From the NCBI GenBank assembly GCA_947307225.1, contig CAMZIL010000002.1, positions 1 to 64,000 on the forward strand: 64,000 nt of DNA, read 5' to 3'. The notes beneath the pieces were generated by a model. That model saw nothing but the letters and a program-made list of their open reading frames with translations, was not told the DNA's origin and did not search any database. The DNA comes from an uncultured Candidatus Saccharibacteria bacterium. GTDB taxonomy: Bacteria > Patescibacteriota > Saccharimonadia > Saccharimonadales > Saccharimonadaceae. Position 1 is the first letter of the stretch. Each line of letters starts with the position of its first letter. Shown piece by piece: positions 35,806-44,910 of this stretch. Position numbers and translations under genes: made by a program.

Positions 35806-36602
35806 GCGAAAACCTAGATTATTGGCATAGGCAGAGTACAAAAAAGTTGTTCAATGAAGTGGATTTGCTGCCACCGGAGCAGCGCCGCTTTGCTGGAAAG
35901 CTGCTAATTATTGGCGGGAATAGGGGTTTGTTTTTTGCGGTCGCAAATGCGCTGGAAACGGCAAAGCGCTTCGGCGCAGGCGAAGTGCGTGCCTTGATGC
36001 CCGATGCTCTTAAAAACCAGGTGCCGAGTACGCCAGAGCTGTATTTCGCCGAGGCGGAGGCTTCGGGTGCTTTTGGGCGGATGGCGCTTCAAGAGATGTT
36101 GCGCCAGGCCGAATGGGCCGATGCAGTGCTTTTGATAGGCGATAGTGGCAAGAATGCCGAGACGACCCTTGTTTTTGCGGAGTTTATGGAGAAGTGCCAG
36201 AAGCCGGTTTTTGTGACACGCGATGCAGTTGAGGCGGTGACGCCGTCGGCGGCCGATTGGGCGATGCGCGAGTATGAAACGGGGGTGCTTTTGACGATGC
36301 CGCAGCTGCAAAAGTTGCTCCGCACGATGTATTATCCGAAGGTTATTACGCTTTCGATGCCGACGAACCAGTTGGTTGAGACGCTGCATAAGTTCACTTT
36401 GAGCTATCCGGTGTCGGTGGCGACCTACCACAACGATCTCTTGATCGTGGCGCAGAATGGCGAAGTGGTGACGCAGACGATTGCTGAGACGAATTGGACG
36501 CCGATTTCTCTCTGGGGTGGCGCGCTCTATACGCAGGCGATTGTGGCGCGACTTTGGAACTCAGAAAAAGACTTTTATAAGGTGTTAGCGAGCGTTTTGT
36601 AG
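35802..36602 (+). CDS. NAD(P)H-hydrate dehydratase-like (ribokinase fold) protein, catalytic motif degenerate
   Basis: LLIIGGNRGLFFAVANALETAKRFGAGEVRALMPDAL resembles NnrD; the GxGD motif appears replaced by LWGG. Confidence 0.6.
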   Translation: MSENLDYWHRQSTKKLFNEVDLLPPEQRRFAGKLLIIGGNRGLFFAVANALETAKRFGAGEVRALMPDALKNQVPSTPELYFAEAEASGAFGRMALQEMLRQAEWADAVLLIGDSGKNAETTLVFAEFMEKCQKPVFVTRDAVEAVTPSAADWAMREYETGVLLTMPQLQKLLRTMYYPKVITLSMPTNQLVETLHKFTLSYPVSVATYHNDLLIVAQNGEVVTQTIAETNWTPISLWGGALYTQAIVARLWNSEKDFYKVLASVL

Positions 36603-36644
36603 GCAAGAAAAAGGACCGTACCCGTATGGGGTGCGGCCCTCTTT

Positions 36645-37769
36645 TTAGTAGTAGTAATAGGATCTTTTGCTTTCGACAATATCTTCGTTTTCGACGAAGA
36701 TCGTAATTAGGCTCAGTACCGCGACAATTACGGCGCCGATGATCGCTACGTGTCCCCAGTACATAAACCCGAAGGTCATTGTAGCCGTGGAGGCAATGAG
36801 CCAGACGTAGGCTACTAAGCTTCTAGCGGTCGATATAGCGAAATGCCCGTCCTCTTGGAGGAACGACGTGATGTCGTAGCGCCCTGTGAGGTGCCAGATC
36901 GCCGTAATGATGTCTTTAATGATTATGATCGCAACGCAGAAGAACATAAGAATACTCGTTCCGTTGTTGCCGTTAATCTTGACATCGCTTTTCCAGACTA
37001 TATAGCAGAGCGCAATGCTATTACTGGCGAATAGATACTTTACGATGAAAGTATCAAGCCAACAGAAAGCTTTGTGTGCCTTTTCGTCTGAGAGATAGAA
37101 GAAGCTGTTGAGTGCCAGTTCTACTATAATGGCGATTCCGGCTCCTGCGGCGATTGGAAAGCCGCAAGTTGACACTAAGAGTAGGCAGAACGGTGCGAAT
37201 ATTGCGAGGCCTAATCTCCAGAGCGCCAGATAGCAGCACGCGCCGATCTCGCGGATTGTTGATCGCTCTTTGGCGGGTATCTCGGCTATCTCTTTTGGCA
37301 TTTTTAACCATTTCGGGTTCCACTTTTGCGCGACCAGAATGATGGTGCGTGCAAGCTCATAGAACGTAGCGATTACTATGATGAGCCATGGAATAACTTG
37401 CCACTGGACATCGATTTGCCATGCTGAATGATGAGCTAATGTGGCCATGTATGCGAATAAGATGGAGAAAAAGTAGGCAGTCAGTTTAATGATGGCGCCT
37501 ACCTTGTAGAGTTCATCCTTTTGCGGGCACCAATAGTGTGCAGCGGGGTGAAAATCTACGAAAAACCAAAAACCGCATGCGAGAAACCTCGCGATCTCTG
37601 CGACGACAACCGCGCAGAGCAGGTAGTGTCCAGCGACACTTGAGCCAAAGATCATTGACCTCATTAAAACTACTACTACTATCACGATTGCCGTCAGGAT
37701 TTCAAAGACTCCTGAGCGTTTTTTCTGTACCATCTGTGTAATTGCTGATAACAATAACATCCATATCAC
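36645..37769 (-). CDS. Multi-TM protein, paralog of the neighbouring CDP-alcohol phosphotransferase without its active-site motif
   Basis: Co-linear with 37884-38951 (AEIARFLACGFWFFVDFHPAAHYWCPQKDE versus ADIFRFFVRGSWYYAPSHSAAHRRNPSRDH). Confidence 0.65.
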   Translation of the reverse strand: MIWMLLLSAITQMVQKKRSGVFEILTAIVIVVVVLMRSMIFGSSVAGHYLLCAVVVAEIARFLACGFWFFVDFHPAAHYWCPQKDELYKVGAIIKLTAYFFSILFAYMATLAHHSAWQIDVQWQVIPWLIIVIATFYELARTIILVAQKWNPKWLKMPKEIAEIPAKERSTIREIGACCYLALWRLGLAIFAPFCLLLVSTCGFPIAAGAGIAIIVELALNSFFYLSDEKAHKAFCWLDTFIVKYLFASNSIALCYIVWKSDVKINGNNGTSILMFFCVAIIIIKDIITAIWHLTGRYDITSFLQEDGHFAISTARSLVAYVWLIASTATMTFGFMYWGHVAIIGAVIVAVLSLITIFVENEDIVESKRSYYYY

Positions 37770-37883
37770 ATCCTTTCAAAAAGCTATTGCGTACAAAAAA
37801 TAACCCAATCCTTTCTATTATATCACACTTTGGCCAAAAAGTCAATGGCGGCAAAAAGGCAGTCAAGAGAAAATGACTGCCTT

Positions 37884-38951
37884 TTAAGTTTGGAGCGCCT
37901 TCTGGAGGCGTCGGTAATCGACATAAACGCTGATGGCACTGAGTAACGCTACGATGAAGATCATGATTACGCCAAGGATCGTCATATAGAGGTTAATAGT
38001 ACCGGTAGGAATGGACAATGCGATGGCGGTTGAGAGCAGCCAAGCGCAAATTCCGACCATGCGGATTTTGTCGATCAGGCTTGCGCCGATGCCGCTCGGG
38101 ATTTTGCGCCCGTTAGTGAAGAACCAGATAAAGAACAGAACGTCTCTTGTAAAAGCAATTGCAAAGAAAATTGCAGTAGAGATAAGAACTGCCCAGTCAT
38201 CGGTTGCGACGCTATTGCGGTAGAGTAACCAAATGAAAGCCACGGCATTCGGGACAAAGATGATCTTGTCTCCGAGCGGATCGAGGTATTTGCCAACCTT
38301 CGTGATACTGTTTGTGTGTCGCGCAATGTAGCCGTCGACAGAGTCGGTAGCGATTGCGAGAATCATCACGGTGGTAGCAATAAGGTTGCTTTTGGTTCCG
38401 AACGATTGCGTCATGTAGATGTGCGGCATGATGAGTGAAATTCCTATTCTTGTGATGCTGATCCAGTTTGGCGCGCCAATTCTGCCACCAGAGCCGACGA
38501 GCCAGTCTGCGTTGTATTTGTGCATTGTGTGCAACAGACAACGGAAGGTCTCGACGATAGTGGCGACGATGATGACGTACCAGAGGCAGCTGCGGATGCA
38601 GAGCAGGAAAACTGGTTGGTCGCCGAGTTGGAGCTCGGGTAGTTTGGTCAGTAAGAGTAGGAAAAGCGCAATGATTTTGATGCAGCCAGCAACAGCAGCA
38701 TTATGATCTCTGCTGGGGTTGCGGCGGTGGGCGGCGCTATGTGATGGTGCGTAATACCATGAGCCACGGACGAAGAAGCGGAAGATGTCCGCAAGAACGA
38801 CAATGGCGATGAAGTACCAGGCTGCTTTGCAAGCTACCAGTGGATAGAAGAATATGACGCCGAAATCACAAAGGAGATCGGCGAACTCGAGGTAACTTGT
38901 GCGCTTTGCTGCACTTCGGAAAAAATTCCTGAGGTTTTGCCAAGTAAGCAT
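37884..38951 (-). CDS. CDP-alcohol phosphatidyltransferase family protein
   Basis: Exact D-x2-D-G-x2-A-R-x8-G-x3-D-x3-D motif: DSVDGYIARHTNSITKVGKYLDPLGD. Confidence 0.85.
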   Translation of the reverse strand: MLTWQNLRNFFRSAAKRTSYLEFADLLCDFGVIFFYPLVACKAAWYFIAIVVLADIFRFFVRGSWYYAPSHSAAHRRNPSRDHNAAVAGCIKIIALFLLLLTKLPELQLGDQPVFLLCIRSCLWYVIIVATIVETFRCLLHTMHKYNADWLVGSGGRIGAPNWISITRIGISLIMPHIYMTQSFGTKSNLIATTVMILAIATDSVDGYIARHTNSITKVGKYLDPLGDKIIFVPNAVAFIWLLYRNSVATDDWAVLISTAIFFAIAFTRDVLFFIWFFTNGRKIPSGIGASLIDKIRMVGICAWLLSTAIALSIPTGTINLYMTILGVIMIFIVALLSAISVYVDYRRLQKALQT

Positions 38952-39100
38952 TTATATCATCTCCTTTAAATGTGCGCGATTAACGGCAACGATCCCAAAA
39001 ATACGTGTGTTTATTGTAGAATAAAAATGCTGTTTAGTCAAGGTTTGGAATTGCTGACCATAAGTGGTAAAATAGTAAAAAGCTTTGGAGGAAATTTTTT

Positions 39101-41746
39101 ATGTGCGGTATTGCTGGCTGTTTCGGCTACGATGACGTGAAAGACATTCTTGGAAAAATGACCGCCGCGATGGTACATCGTGGTCCTGATGGTAATGGTG
39201 AGACGAGCCTAGTCGATGGCGGCGTCAAGATCGGCCTTGCGCATCGCCGCTTGGCAATTATTGACCGCGCCGCTGGCAAGCAACCGATGAAGTCGGCAAA
39301 TAATCCAGATTACGAAATTATTTACAACGGTGAGGTCTACAACTACCTCGAGCTCAAAGAGGAGCTTTTGGCGGAGAATCCAAAGCTTAAATTCCGCACA
39401 AACGCCGATACTGAGGTTGTCCTCGAGGCCTTCATTCAATGGGGCGACAAAGCTTTTGATAAGTTTAATGGCATGTTCGGCCTTGCGATTATGAACCGCA
39501 AGAAGGGCGAGGTGACGCTTGCGCGTGACCACTTTGGCATCAAGCCGGTCTACTATTACGAAGATGGCAAGAAGGTTATCTTTGCTTCTGAGATCAAGAC
39601 GATGCTCGCTTCTGGCGTAGTAAAGACTGAGCCGAACGACAAGATTATCTATCGTTACCTAAAGTTCCGCGTTCAGGACGACACGAATGAGACTTTCTTT
39701 ACAAATATTTACCGCCTCATGCCGGGCGAGATGATGACCATCAACAAGAGCGGCTCGAAGCGTAAGATGTATACGAATCTCCGCGAGGAATTGATTGAGC
39801 TCGCAAAGCATCCAAAGGCTTATAGCGCTGAGGAAGCCAAGGAATACGGCGCTCGCCTCGATAAGGCTGTACGTATGCGCTTGGTCGGCGAGGTGCCTGT
39901 CGGCACGTCGCTTTCTGGTGGCCTCGATTCTTCATCGGTAGCAGCGCTCATTGCGAAGAACCTCGAAGAAGACAGTAAAAATAAGGAACTCGAGTCGGTT
40001 GGTACGCGCCAGAACACCTTCTCAGCAGTTTTCCCGAACCTCAGCAACGACGAGGAAGTATATGTCGATGCGTTGATTAATAAGTATCCAAACAAGATCA
40101 AATCTCACAAGATTAAGCCAACGCCGAAGACCTTCCTAGAGGATTTGACGGATTTTGTGCGTACGCAGGAAGAGCCAATTATCAGCACTGGTCCATATGC
40201 GCAGTATGCTGTGATGCGTGAGGCTTCAAAGTACGTGACGGTCTTGCTCGACGGCCAGGGTGCTGACGAGATGATGGCGGGTTACAACCCTTATTACTAC
40301 GTCTATCTAAACCAGCTCAAGAGCCGCAAGCAGTACAAGCGCCTTCTCGAAGAGACGAGCAAGTCCGGCGACATCGTAAAGAAGATTTTGCGCAGCAAAC
40401 GTAACAAGTTGAAGCCGATTACGAATCTCATGCAGCCGGAATTTGCAGAGAAGTATACCGACGAAAAGATGGTTGTTATTAATAATAACCTTAAGATGCG
40501 CTTGCTTGATGACATCTTTAAGCATAGTTTGCCATCCCTGCTTCGCTACGAGGATCGCAACACGATGCGCTTCAGTCTCGAGGGGCGCGTACCATTCATC
40601 GATAAAGAGTTGCTCAAATATCTCTTTAGTCTTGATGAAGCCGCGATTATCCATGGCGGCTGGAACAAGAACATTCTCCGCGAGTCAATGAAGGGTATTT
40701 TGCCAGAGAAGATTCGTGCACGTCGCAACAAGATTGGTTTCACGACTCCAGAAGGTGAATGGTTTAAAGAGATTCATAAAGATCTTGAGAAGATTCTTGC
40801 CTCCGATGAATTCGCACATCGTAAATACTTCAATCAGCTAGAGGTACTCCGCGAGTTCAAGCTCGACGAAAAGGGCAAGGGCAGTTATGGTTCGATGGCC
40901 TTCTGGCGCATCATTAACGTTGAGCTTTGGCTCCGTGAATTCTTCGACGAAAAGCCAGATGAGAATGCGCCAAAGCCAGAAGAGCTTGGCTATGGCCCGA
41001 ACGACAAGAAGCAGGCTGACATTAAATCCGATGTGAATAACAAGGTCTATACGCGCTATATGCTTCGCACGGAGCTCGTGACGCCAGAGACGAAGCTCGA
41101 TGATTATATCAATCGCTACGTCGGCGCTTTCGCGAAGACGATGAGCAAGGAAGTAGGTTCCAAGAAATGGCAGCTCTATATCAGTGAAAAGATTATTGCG
41201 ACGATGCAAGGCCGCTCGTACTTCCTATGGGACGTCGATGCGCGCTGGAGCGCTCGCGTACTTAGTCGCTTTGTTCATCGTACGCCGGCTGGTATTGGCC
41301 TCGGTAATCCTGCAACGATGGAGCTCGCATTGCGTGAGGCTGGTACGCCAAGAATCTTGCTCGCTACGGTTGCGAGCGCCGCCGGTAAAGCAGTAGGCAA
41401 GCGCGGTGTCTTTTATAACGTTGCTGGCGCAAACGTACGCGCGATTGACGGTCCAACTTCGTATTCTGCCTATCCAGCAAACGTTTCGGCGAAGTTACCG
41501 CCAAAGGATCCAGATAATGTTGCTGAGCATATCACGGTTTTGATTCGCGAGAATGCAAAGATCGCAAAGACTCTGCGCGATAACTTTGAAGGCGTCGTAG
41601 TGATCGATTCGAACGATATTGGCCGCAACATCCTAGGTAAGGCTTGCACGGATGAAGATGCGCTTCTTGCCTCGAAGTTCGCAGATAACCCATTTGGTCA
41701 GGCTCGCCAGCTCACGCCAATGGCGATTGTCGTAGAGAAAGACTAG
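39101..41746 (+). CDS. asnB: Asparagine synthetase (glutamine-hydrolysing) fused to a CofE-like (F420 gamma-glutamyl ligase) domain
   Basis: MCGIAGCFGYDD N-terminal nucleophile domain, SLSGGLDSSSVAALIA PPi loop; C-terminal ~240 aa ATMELALREAGTPRILLATVASAAGKAVGKRGVFYNVAGANVRAID...KLPPKDPDNVAEHI...VVVIDSNDIGRNILGKA. Confidence 0.85.
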   Translation: MCGIAGCFGYDDVKDILGKMTAAMVHRGPDGNGETSLVDGGVKIGLAHRRLAIIDRAAGKQPMKSANNPDYEIIYNGEVYNYLELKEELLAENPKLKFRTNADTEVVLEAFIQWGDKAFDKFNGMFGLAIMNRKKGEVTLARDHFGIKPVYYYEDGKKVIFASEIKTMLASGVVKTEPNDKIIYRYLKFRVQDDTNETFFTNIYRLMPGEMMTINKSGSKRKMYTNLREELIELAKHPKAYSAEEAKEYGARLDKAVRMRLVGEVPVGTSLSGGLDSSSVAALIAKNLEEDSKNKELESVGTRQNTFSAVFPNLSNDEEVYVDALINKYPNKIKSHKIKPTPKTFLEDLTDFVRTQEEPIISTGPYAQYAVMREASKYVTVLLDGQGADEMMAGYNPYYYVYLNQLKSRKQYKRLLEETSKSGDIVKKILRSKRNKLKPITNLMQPEFAEKYTDEKMVVINNNLKMRLLDDIFKHSLPSLLRYEDRNTMRFSLEGRVPFIDKELLKYLFSLDEAAIIHGGWNKNILRESMKGILPEKIRARRNKIGFTTPEGEWFKEIHKDLEKILASDEFAHRKYFNQLEVLREFKLDEKGKGSYGSMAFWRIINVELWLREFFDEKPDENAPKPEELGYGPNDKKQADIKSDVNNKVYTRYMLRTELVTPETKLDDYINRYVGAFAKTMSKEVGSKKWQLYISEKIIATMQGRSYFLWDVDARWSARVLSRFVHRTPAGIGLGNPATMELALREAGTPRILLATVASAAGKAVGKRGVFYNVAGANVRAIDGPTSYSAYPANVSAKLPPKDPDNVAEHITVLIRENAKIAKTLRDNFEGVVVIDSNDIGRNILGKACTDEDALLASKFADNPFGQARQLTPMAIVVEKD

Positions 41747-41747
41747 A

Positions 41748-41778
41748 AAAAAATCCCCTCTAATGAGAGGGGATTTTT
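41748..41778. terminator. Bidirectional terminator
   Basis: AAAAAATCCCCTCtaatGAGAGGGGATTTTT. Confidence 0.85.
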
Positions 41779-41787
41779 GATGGTTCG

Positions 41788-42399
41788 TTATTTCTTTGGA
41801 TGCCATTCGACGGCGTTACGGCAGGATTTGCATTTGCCGACGGTGCCGATGATATGGTTAGCTTTACCGCAGCTAGGGCACTTAACGACGTGAGGTGTTT
41901 CTTGGTCGGCCGGGTCGGTCGAGGCGTTGTCTTTTTGCATGACGCGCGACGAAACGTTCTTTGGCTGGTTGCTGTTCGCTTCGGATTTAGCCATAGAAGC
42001 CATTCTGATGGCCTGTGAGGCAAGGTTAGCGACTTTGCTGAGAACTTGGCTAGCAATGAGCATAATGATGCTGAAAATCGCTGTCCAGCGGCCAAAGTCG
42101 GTTAGCTTTGGATATAGCGGATGAGCGCGGAAATCGATAAGAGGTTGAAAGACTGGGACTTGGTCACCAAAATTCTGTTGGAGCAGCTCGTAACCGCGAG
42201 GAGCGAGGCAGAGTAACGCAACGATGAGAATTGCGGCCGGAACGCGGTAGTAGCGGTAGCTGCCATAAATGAAGAGGCGTGCAATTGTTAGAATGACACC
42301 GAGTGGCGGCACGAAGTATAAAGTGACAAGTAAAACCGGTAGGCTGCAGATTAGCCTTGGTGCGGAGGGGAGTCTAAAAGAGAAATTTTGCAGATTCAT
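41788..42399 (-). CDS. Membrane protein with C-terminal zinc ribbon
   Basis: Several TM segments, then VKCPSCGKANHIIGTVGKCKSCRNAVEW. Confidence 0.7.
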   Translation of the reverse strand: MNLQNFSFRLPSAPRLICSLPVLLVTLYFVPPLGVILTIARLFIYGSYRYYRVPAAILIVALLCLAPRGYELLQQNFGDQVPVFQPLIDFRAHPLYPKLTDFGRWTAIFSIIMLIASQVLSKVANLASQAIRMASMAKSEANSNQPKNVSSRVMQKDNASTDPADQETPHVVKCPSCGKANHIIGTVGKCKSCRNAVEWHPKK

Positions 42400-42419
42400 A
42401 GCCTCATTTTACCATGGTC

Positions 42420-43682
42420 TTATTGCTGACCAGTTAGCCACTTCCAGAATTGGACTAGTGGCGGATCGTCGTTCTTTGGCATCTCTGGCTGGTTGTTTTC
42501 GTCGATTTCGACTGGCTCTTCGACTTCTGGGGCGCCTTCATAGGATGGGTGAATTTGTTCGCCGTAGACAAGGAGACGGTATTTTGAAGTACCGAGTGGC
42601 GTACAGGTGATGAGAGTGATCATTGGCTTACCAGAGTTGTCGCTGGCAATTTTGCGAAGAGCGGCAGAGTTGGATGGGTCGACTGTGCGTGTACCGGTGA
42701 CGCGGTAAGTGTAGCGCTGGCCCTTGTAGTCCATATAGATGAGGTCATTCGCGGCCATCCTAGTGAGGCCGGAGAAGATGAATTTATAATCGGATTGCTG
42801 ATAGATGTTGCCCGCAGAGTGACCAGATACGGCGAAGTTGCCGATTTCGCCTGGGTTGGCGGAGGCGCCAGGGATAGAGAAGTGTGCGACGCCGTTAGAC
42901 ATGGCGGCGGACATCGAGTTTAGATCGTTTTTAGCGCCGAATACGACTGGGACCTCAACGTTTAGCTTTGGGATCATAAGGGTTGGTTTGTTGTGGACGC
43001 TGGCGGAGACGGTTGGATCGATAGCTGAGATATCATTCACGTCGGAACCGCCTGGCGACATATAGGCAACAGCGTTGGCAATAATGACTTGGTTGTATTC
43101 AAAGAGAAGGCCAAGAATCAAAATGGATAGACCGATTGTGATAGGTATAAAGTGGCGTGATTTGCGCATTTTTTTGGCGCGTTTGGCGACTTTTTTCTGG
43201 ATTTTTGCCTTGAAATCGTTCTGGACATCCTGAGGGTTTTCTTGAGTTTGCCCCTGGGTAGCGACGGAATACATCGCCGTGCGTTCGTTGGCGGCTTGCG
43301 ATTCGCGTTCGGCATAGTCGCGTTCGAGTTTTAGACGTTCGCGAGCGACGTAATCTTTAGCGGCGCGGCCGTAGTACTGGCCATAATACTTCTGATAGTA
43401 TTGCTGCCAGGCGGTGTGGTATTTGCGCCAATCTTCGGCTTTAATCTGAGGGGTAGCAGCGGCTGCCTGCTTGTTCGTTTCGCGGTAATTTTGAGGAGAA
43501 TGTTTGTATGCTTCGAGGACTTTTTGGCGAGCCAAAGCTGCCGCCGTCTGCTGCTGTCGCTGCGCTACGGTCGGCGTTTTTGCCGCTTGCCCAGGCTGTG
43601 CGTAGCCATTTTTCGCTGCGGCTTGCCCCCAAGCGTTCCAGCTAGGAGGAGTAGTCGGTTGCCCACCTTTCTGATTGTCCAT
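42420..43682 (-). CDS. Sortase with long cytoplasmic N-terminal extension
   Basis: NFAVSGHSAGN (His), TLITCTPLGTSKYRLLVYGEQI (Cys/Arg), TM HFIPITIGLSILILGLLFEY. Confidence 0.9.
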   Translation of the reverse strand: MDNQKGGQPTTPPSWNAWGQAAAKNGYAQPGQAAKTPTVAQRQQQTAAALARQKVLEAYKHSPQNYRETNKQAAAATPQIKAEDWRKYHTAWQQYYQKYYGQYYGRAAKDYVARERLKLERDYAERESQAANERTAMYSVATQGQTQENPQDVQNDFKAKIQKKVAKRAKKMRKSRHFIPITIGLSILILGLLFEYNQVIIANAVAYMSPGGSDVNDISAIDPTVSASVHNKPTLMIPKLNVEVPVVFGAKNDLNSMSAAMSNGVAHFSIPGASANPGEIGNFAVSGHSAGNIYQQSDYKFIFSGLTRMAANDLIYMDYKGQRYTYRVTGTRTVDPSNSAALRKIASDNSGKPMITLITCTPLGTSKYRLLVYGEQIHPSYEGAPEVEEPVEIDENNQPEMPKNDDPPLVQFWKWLTGQQ

Positions 43683-43747
43683 TTAGGTATATTCTAGCAT
43701 AAACGTATCTTTTATGCTAAACTAATATTGTTCTTTCAGAGAGCTAT

Positions 43748-43834
43748 GGGCGAGTGGTGGAATTGGTAGACACGCTAGACTCAAAATCTTGTGACAGCAA
43801 TGTCGTGAGGGTTCAAGTCCCTCCTCGCCCACCA
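43748..43834 (+). tRNA. tRNA-Leu (CAA)
   Basis: GGGCGAG/CTCGCCC acceptor, loop CTCAAAA, long variable arm, GTTCAAGTC T-loop, encoded CCA; one apparent U-U mismatch in the anticodon stem. Confidence 0.92.
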
Positions 43835-43881
43835 TTTCAGAATCCGCCATATTGGCGGCTTTTTGTTGGTATAATTTTGGT

Positions 43882-44910
43882 ATGAAAAGCGCAAAGAGAG
43901 CGGAAATCTCATACGAGAGAAAACCGGGTAAAATTCATTCATTTTTCGCACTAAAGTTTCATGATGGCGACGAGGATCGCGCTAAGGTGGAGGCAATTGA
44001 AGCGGCACTAAATAAGGCTGGTGTCGAGATAACCTTGATGGCGAGAGACGTCGAGAAGTGGGGCAAAGCAGAAATCCCGGTTGGCAAGACTTTAATGAAG
44101 GATTTTGCTTTCCCGGCGATGAAGCAATGCGACTGCAATATTATTGAATTCAGCGAAAAAGGCGTTGGTCTCGGCATGAATGGCGGCTTCTGCTATGCGG
44201 CCGGTAAGCCGATTTATGTGATTGCGAAAAAGGGCAGTGATATTTCGACAACAATGGCAAATATCGCTACGGAAGTGATTTTCTATGAAAAGCCGGAGGA
44301 CCTCATCGCTCCGTTTAAACGTATTGTGGCGGGCTTTCCGCGCGTTATTTTGGCGTCTAGCTCGAAGTACCGTAAACAGATGATGATGGATGCGGGAATT
44401 CCATTTGAGGTGGTCGTAAGCGACGCTGACGAGACTCCAGATGAAGCGAAATCTCTGAAAGATCAGTTGGCGGAAATTGCGATGCGCAAAGCGATGGTAG
44501 TATTTGAAGCTACAAAGAAGCGTGGTCGCAGGCTAATAATTGCTGCCGATCAAAACATTGCGTTTGAGAATGTGCTTTACGGGAAGCAGAAGACCGTCAA
44601 AGCCGCACGTGAGTTGCTATGCAAGATGCGCGGTTCGGATGAGATCTATTCTTATACTGGTAATGCAATTATCCTTGCCGATGGCGATAAGATTTTGCAG
44701 ACCGTGAATCTGACCGATACGGCGAGACTGGTGATGGATGATTTGTCGGACGACGAAATCGAGGAATTCTTGAAGCTCGACACTTGGAAAACAGTTTGCG
44801 GCGCAGCAAATATTAATAACTCATTCTTTGTACGACTAAAAGAAGGACGCCTTTCGACGGCGCAGGGTATGACTTTAGAGTACGCAAAAGAATTGTTGCG
44901 CGATCTATAG
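43882..44910 (+). CDS. Fusion of nucleoside 2-deoxyribosyltransferase-like domain and Maf-type NTP pyrophosphatase
   Basis: N-terminus SFFALKFHDGDEDRAKVEAIEAALNKAGVEITLMARD...CDCNIIEFSEKGVGLGMNGGFCYAAGKPIYVIAKKG; C-terminus RVILASSSKYRKQMMMDAGIPFEVVVSDADETPDE (Maf). Confidence 0.75.
   Translation: MKSAKRAEISYERKPGKIHSFFALKFHDGDEDRAKVEAIEAALNKAGVEITLMARDVEKWGKAEIPVGKTLMKDFAFPAMKQCDCNIIEFSEKGVGLGMNGGFCYAAGKPIYVIAKKGSDISTTMANIATEVIFYEKPEDLIAPFKRIVAGFPRVILASSSKYRKQMMMDAGIPFEVVVSDADETPDEAKSLKDQLAEIAMRKAMVVFEATKKRGRRLIIAADQNIAFENVLYGKQKTVKAARELLCKMRGSDEIYSYTGNAIILADGDKILQTVNLTDTARLVMDDLSDDEIEEFLKLDTWKTVCGAANINNSFFVRLKEGRLSTAQGMTLEYAKELLRDL

Noticed and set aside
43852-43881. Upstream start of the Maf fusion ORF
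   Set aside because: This segment is the tRNA-Leu terminator and promoter; the ATG at 43882 is more likely.
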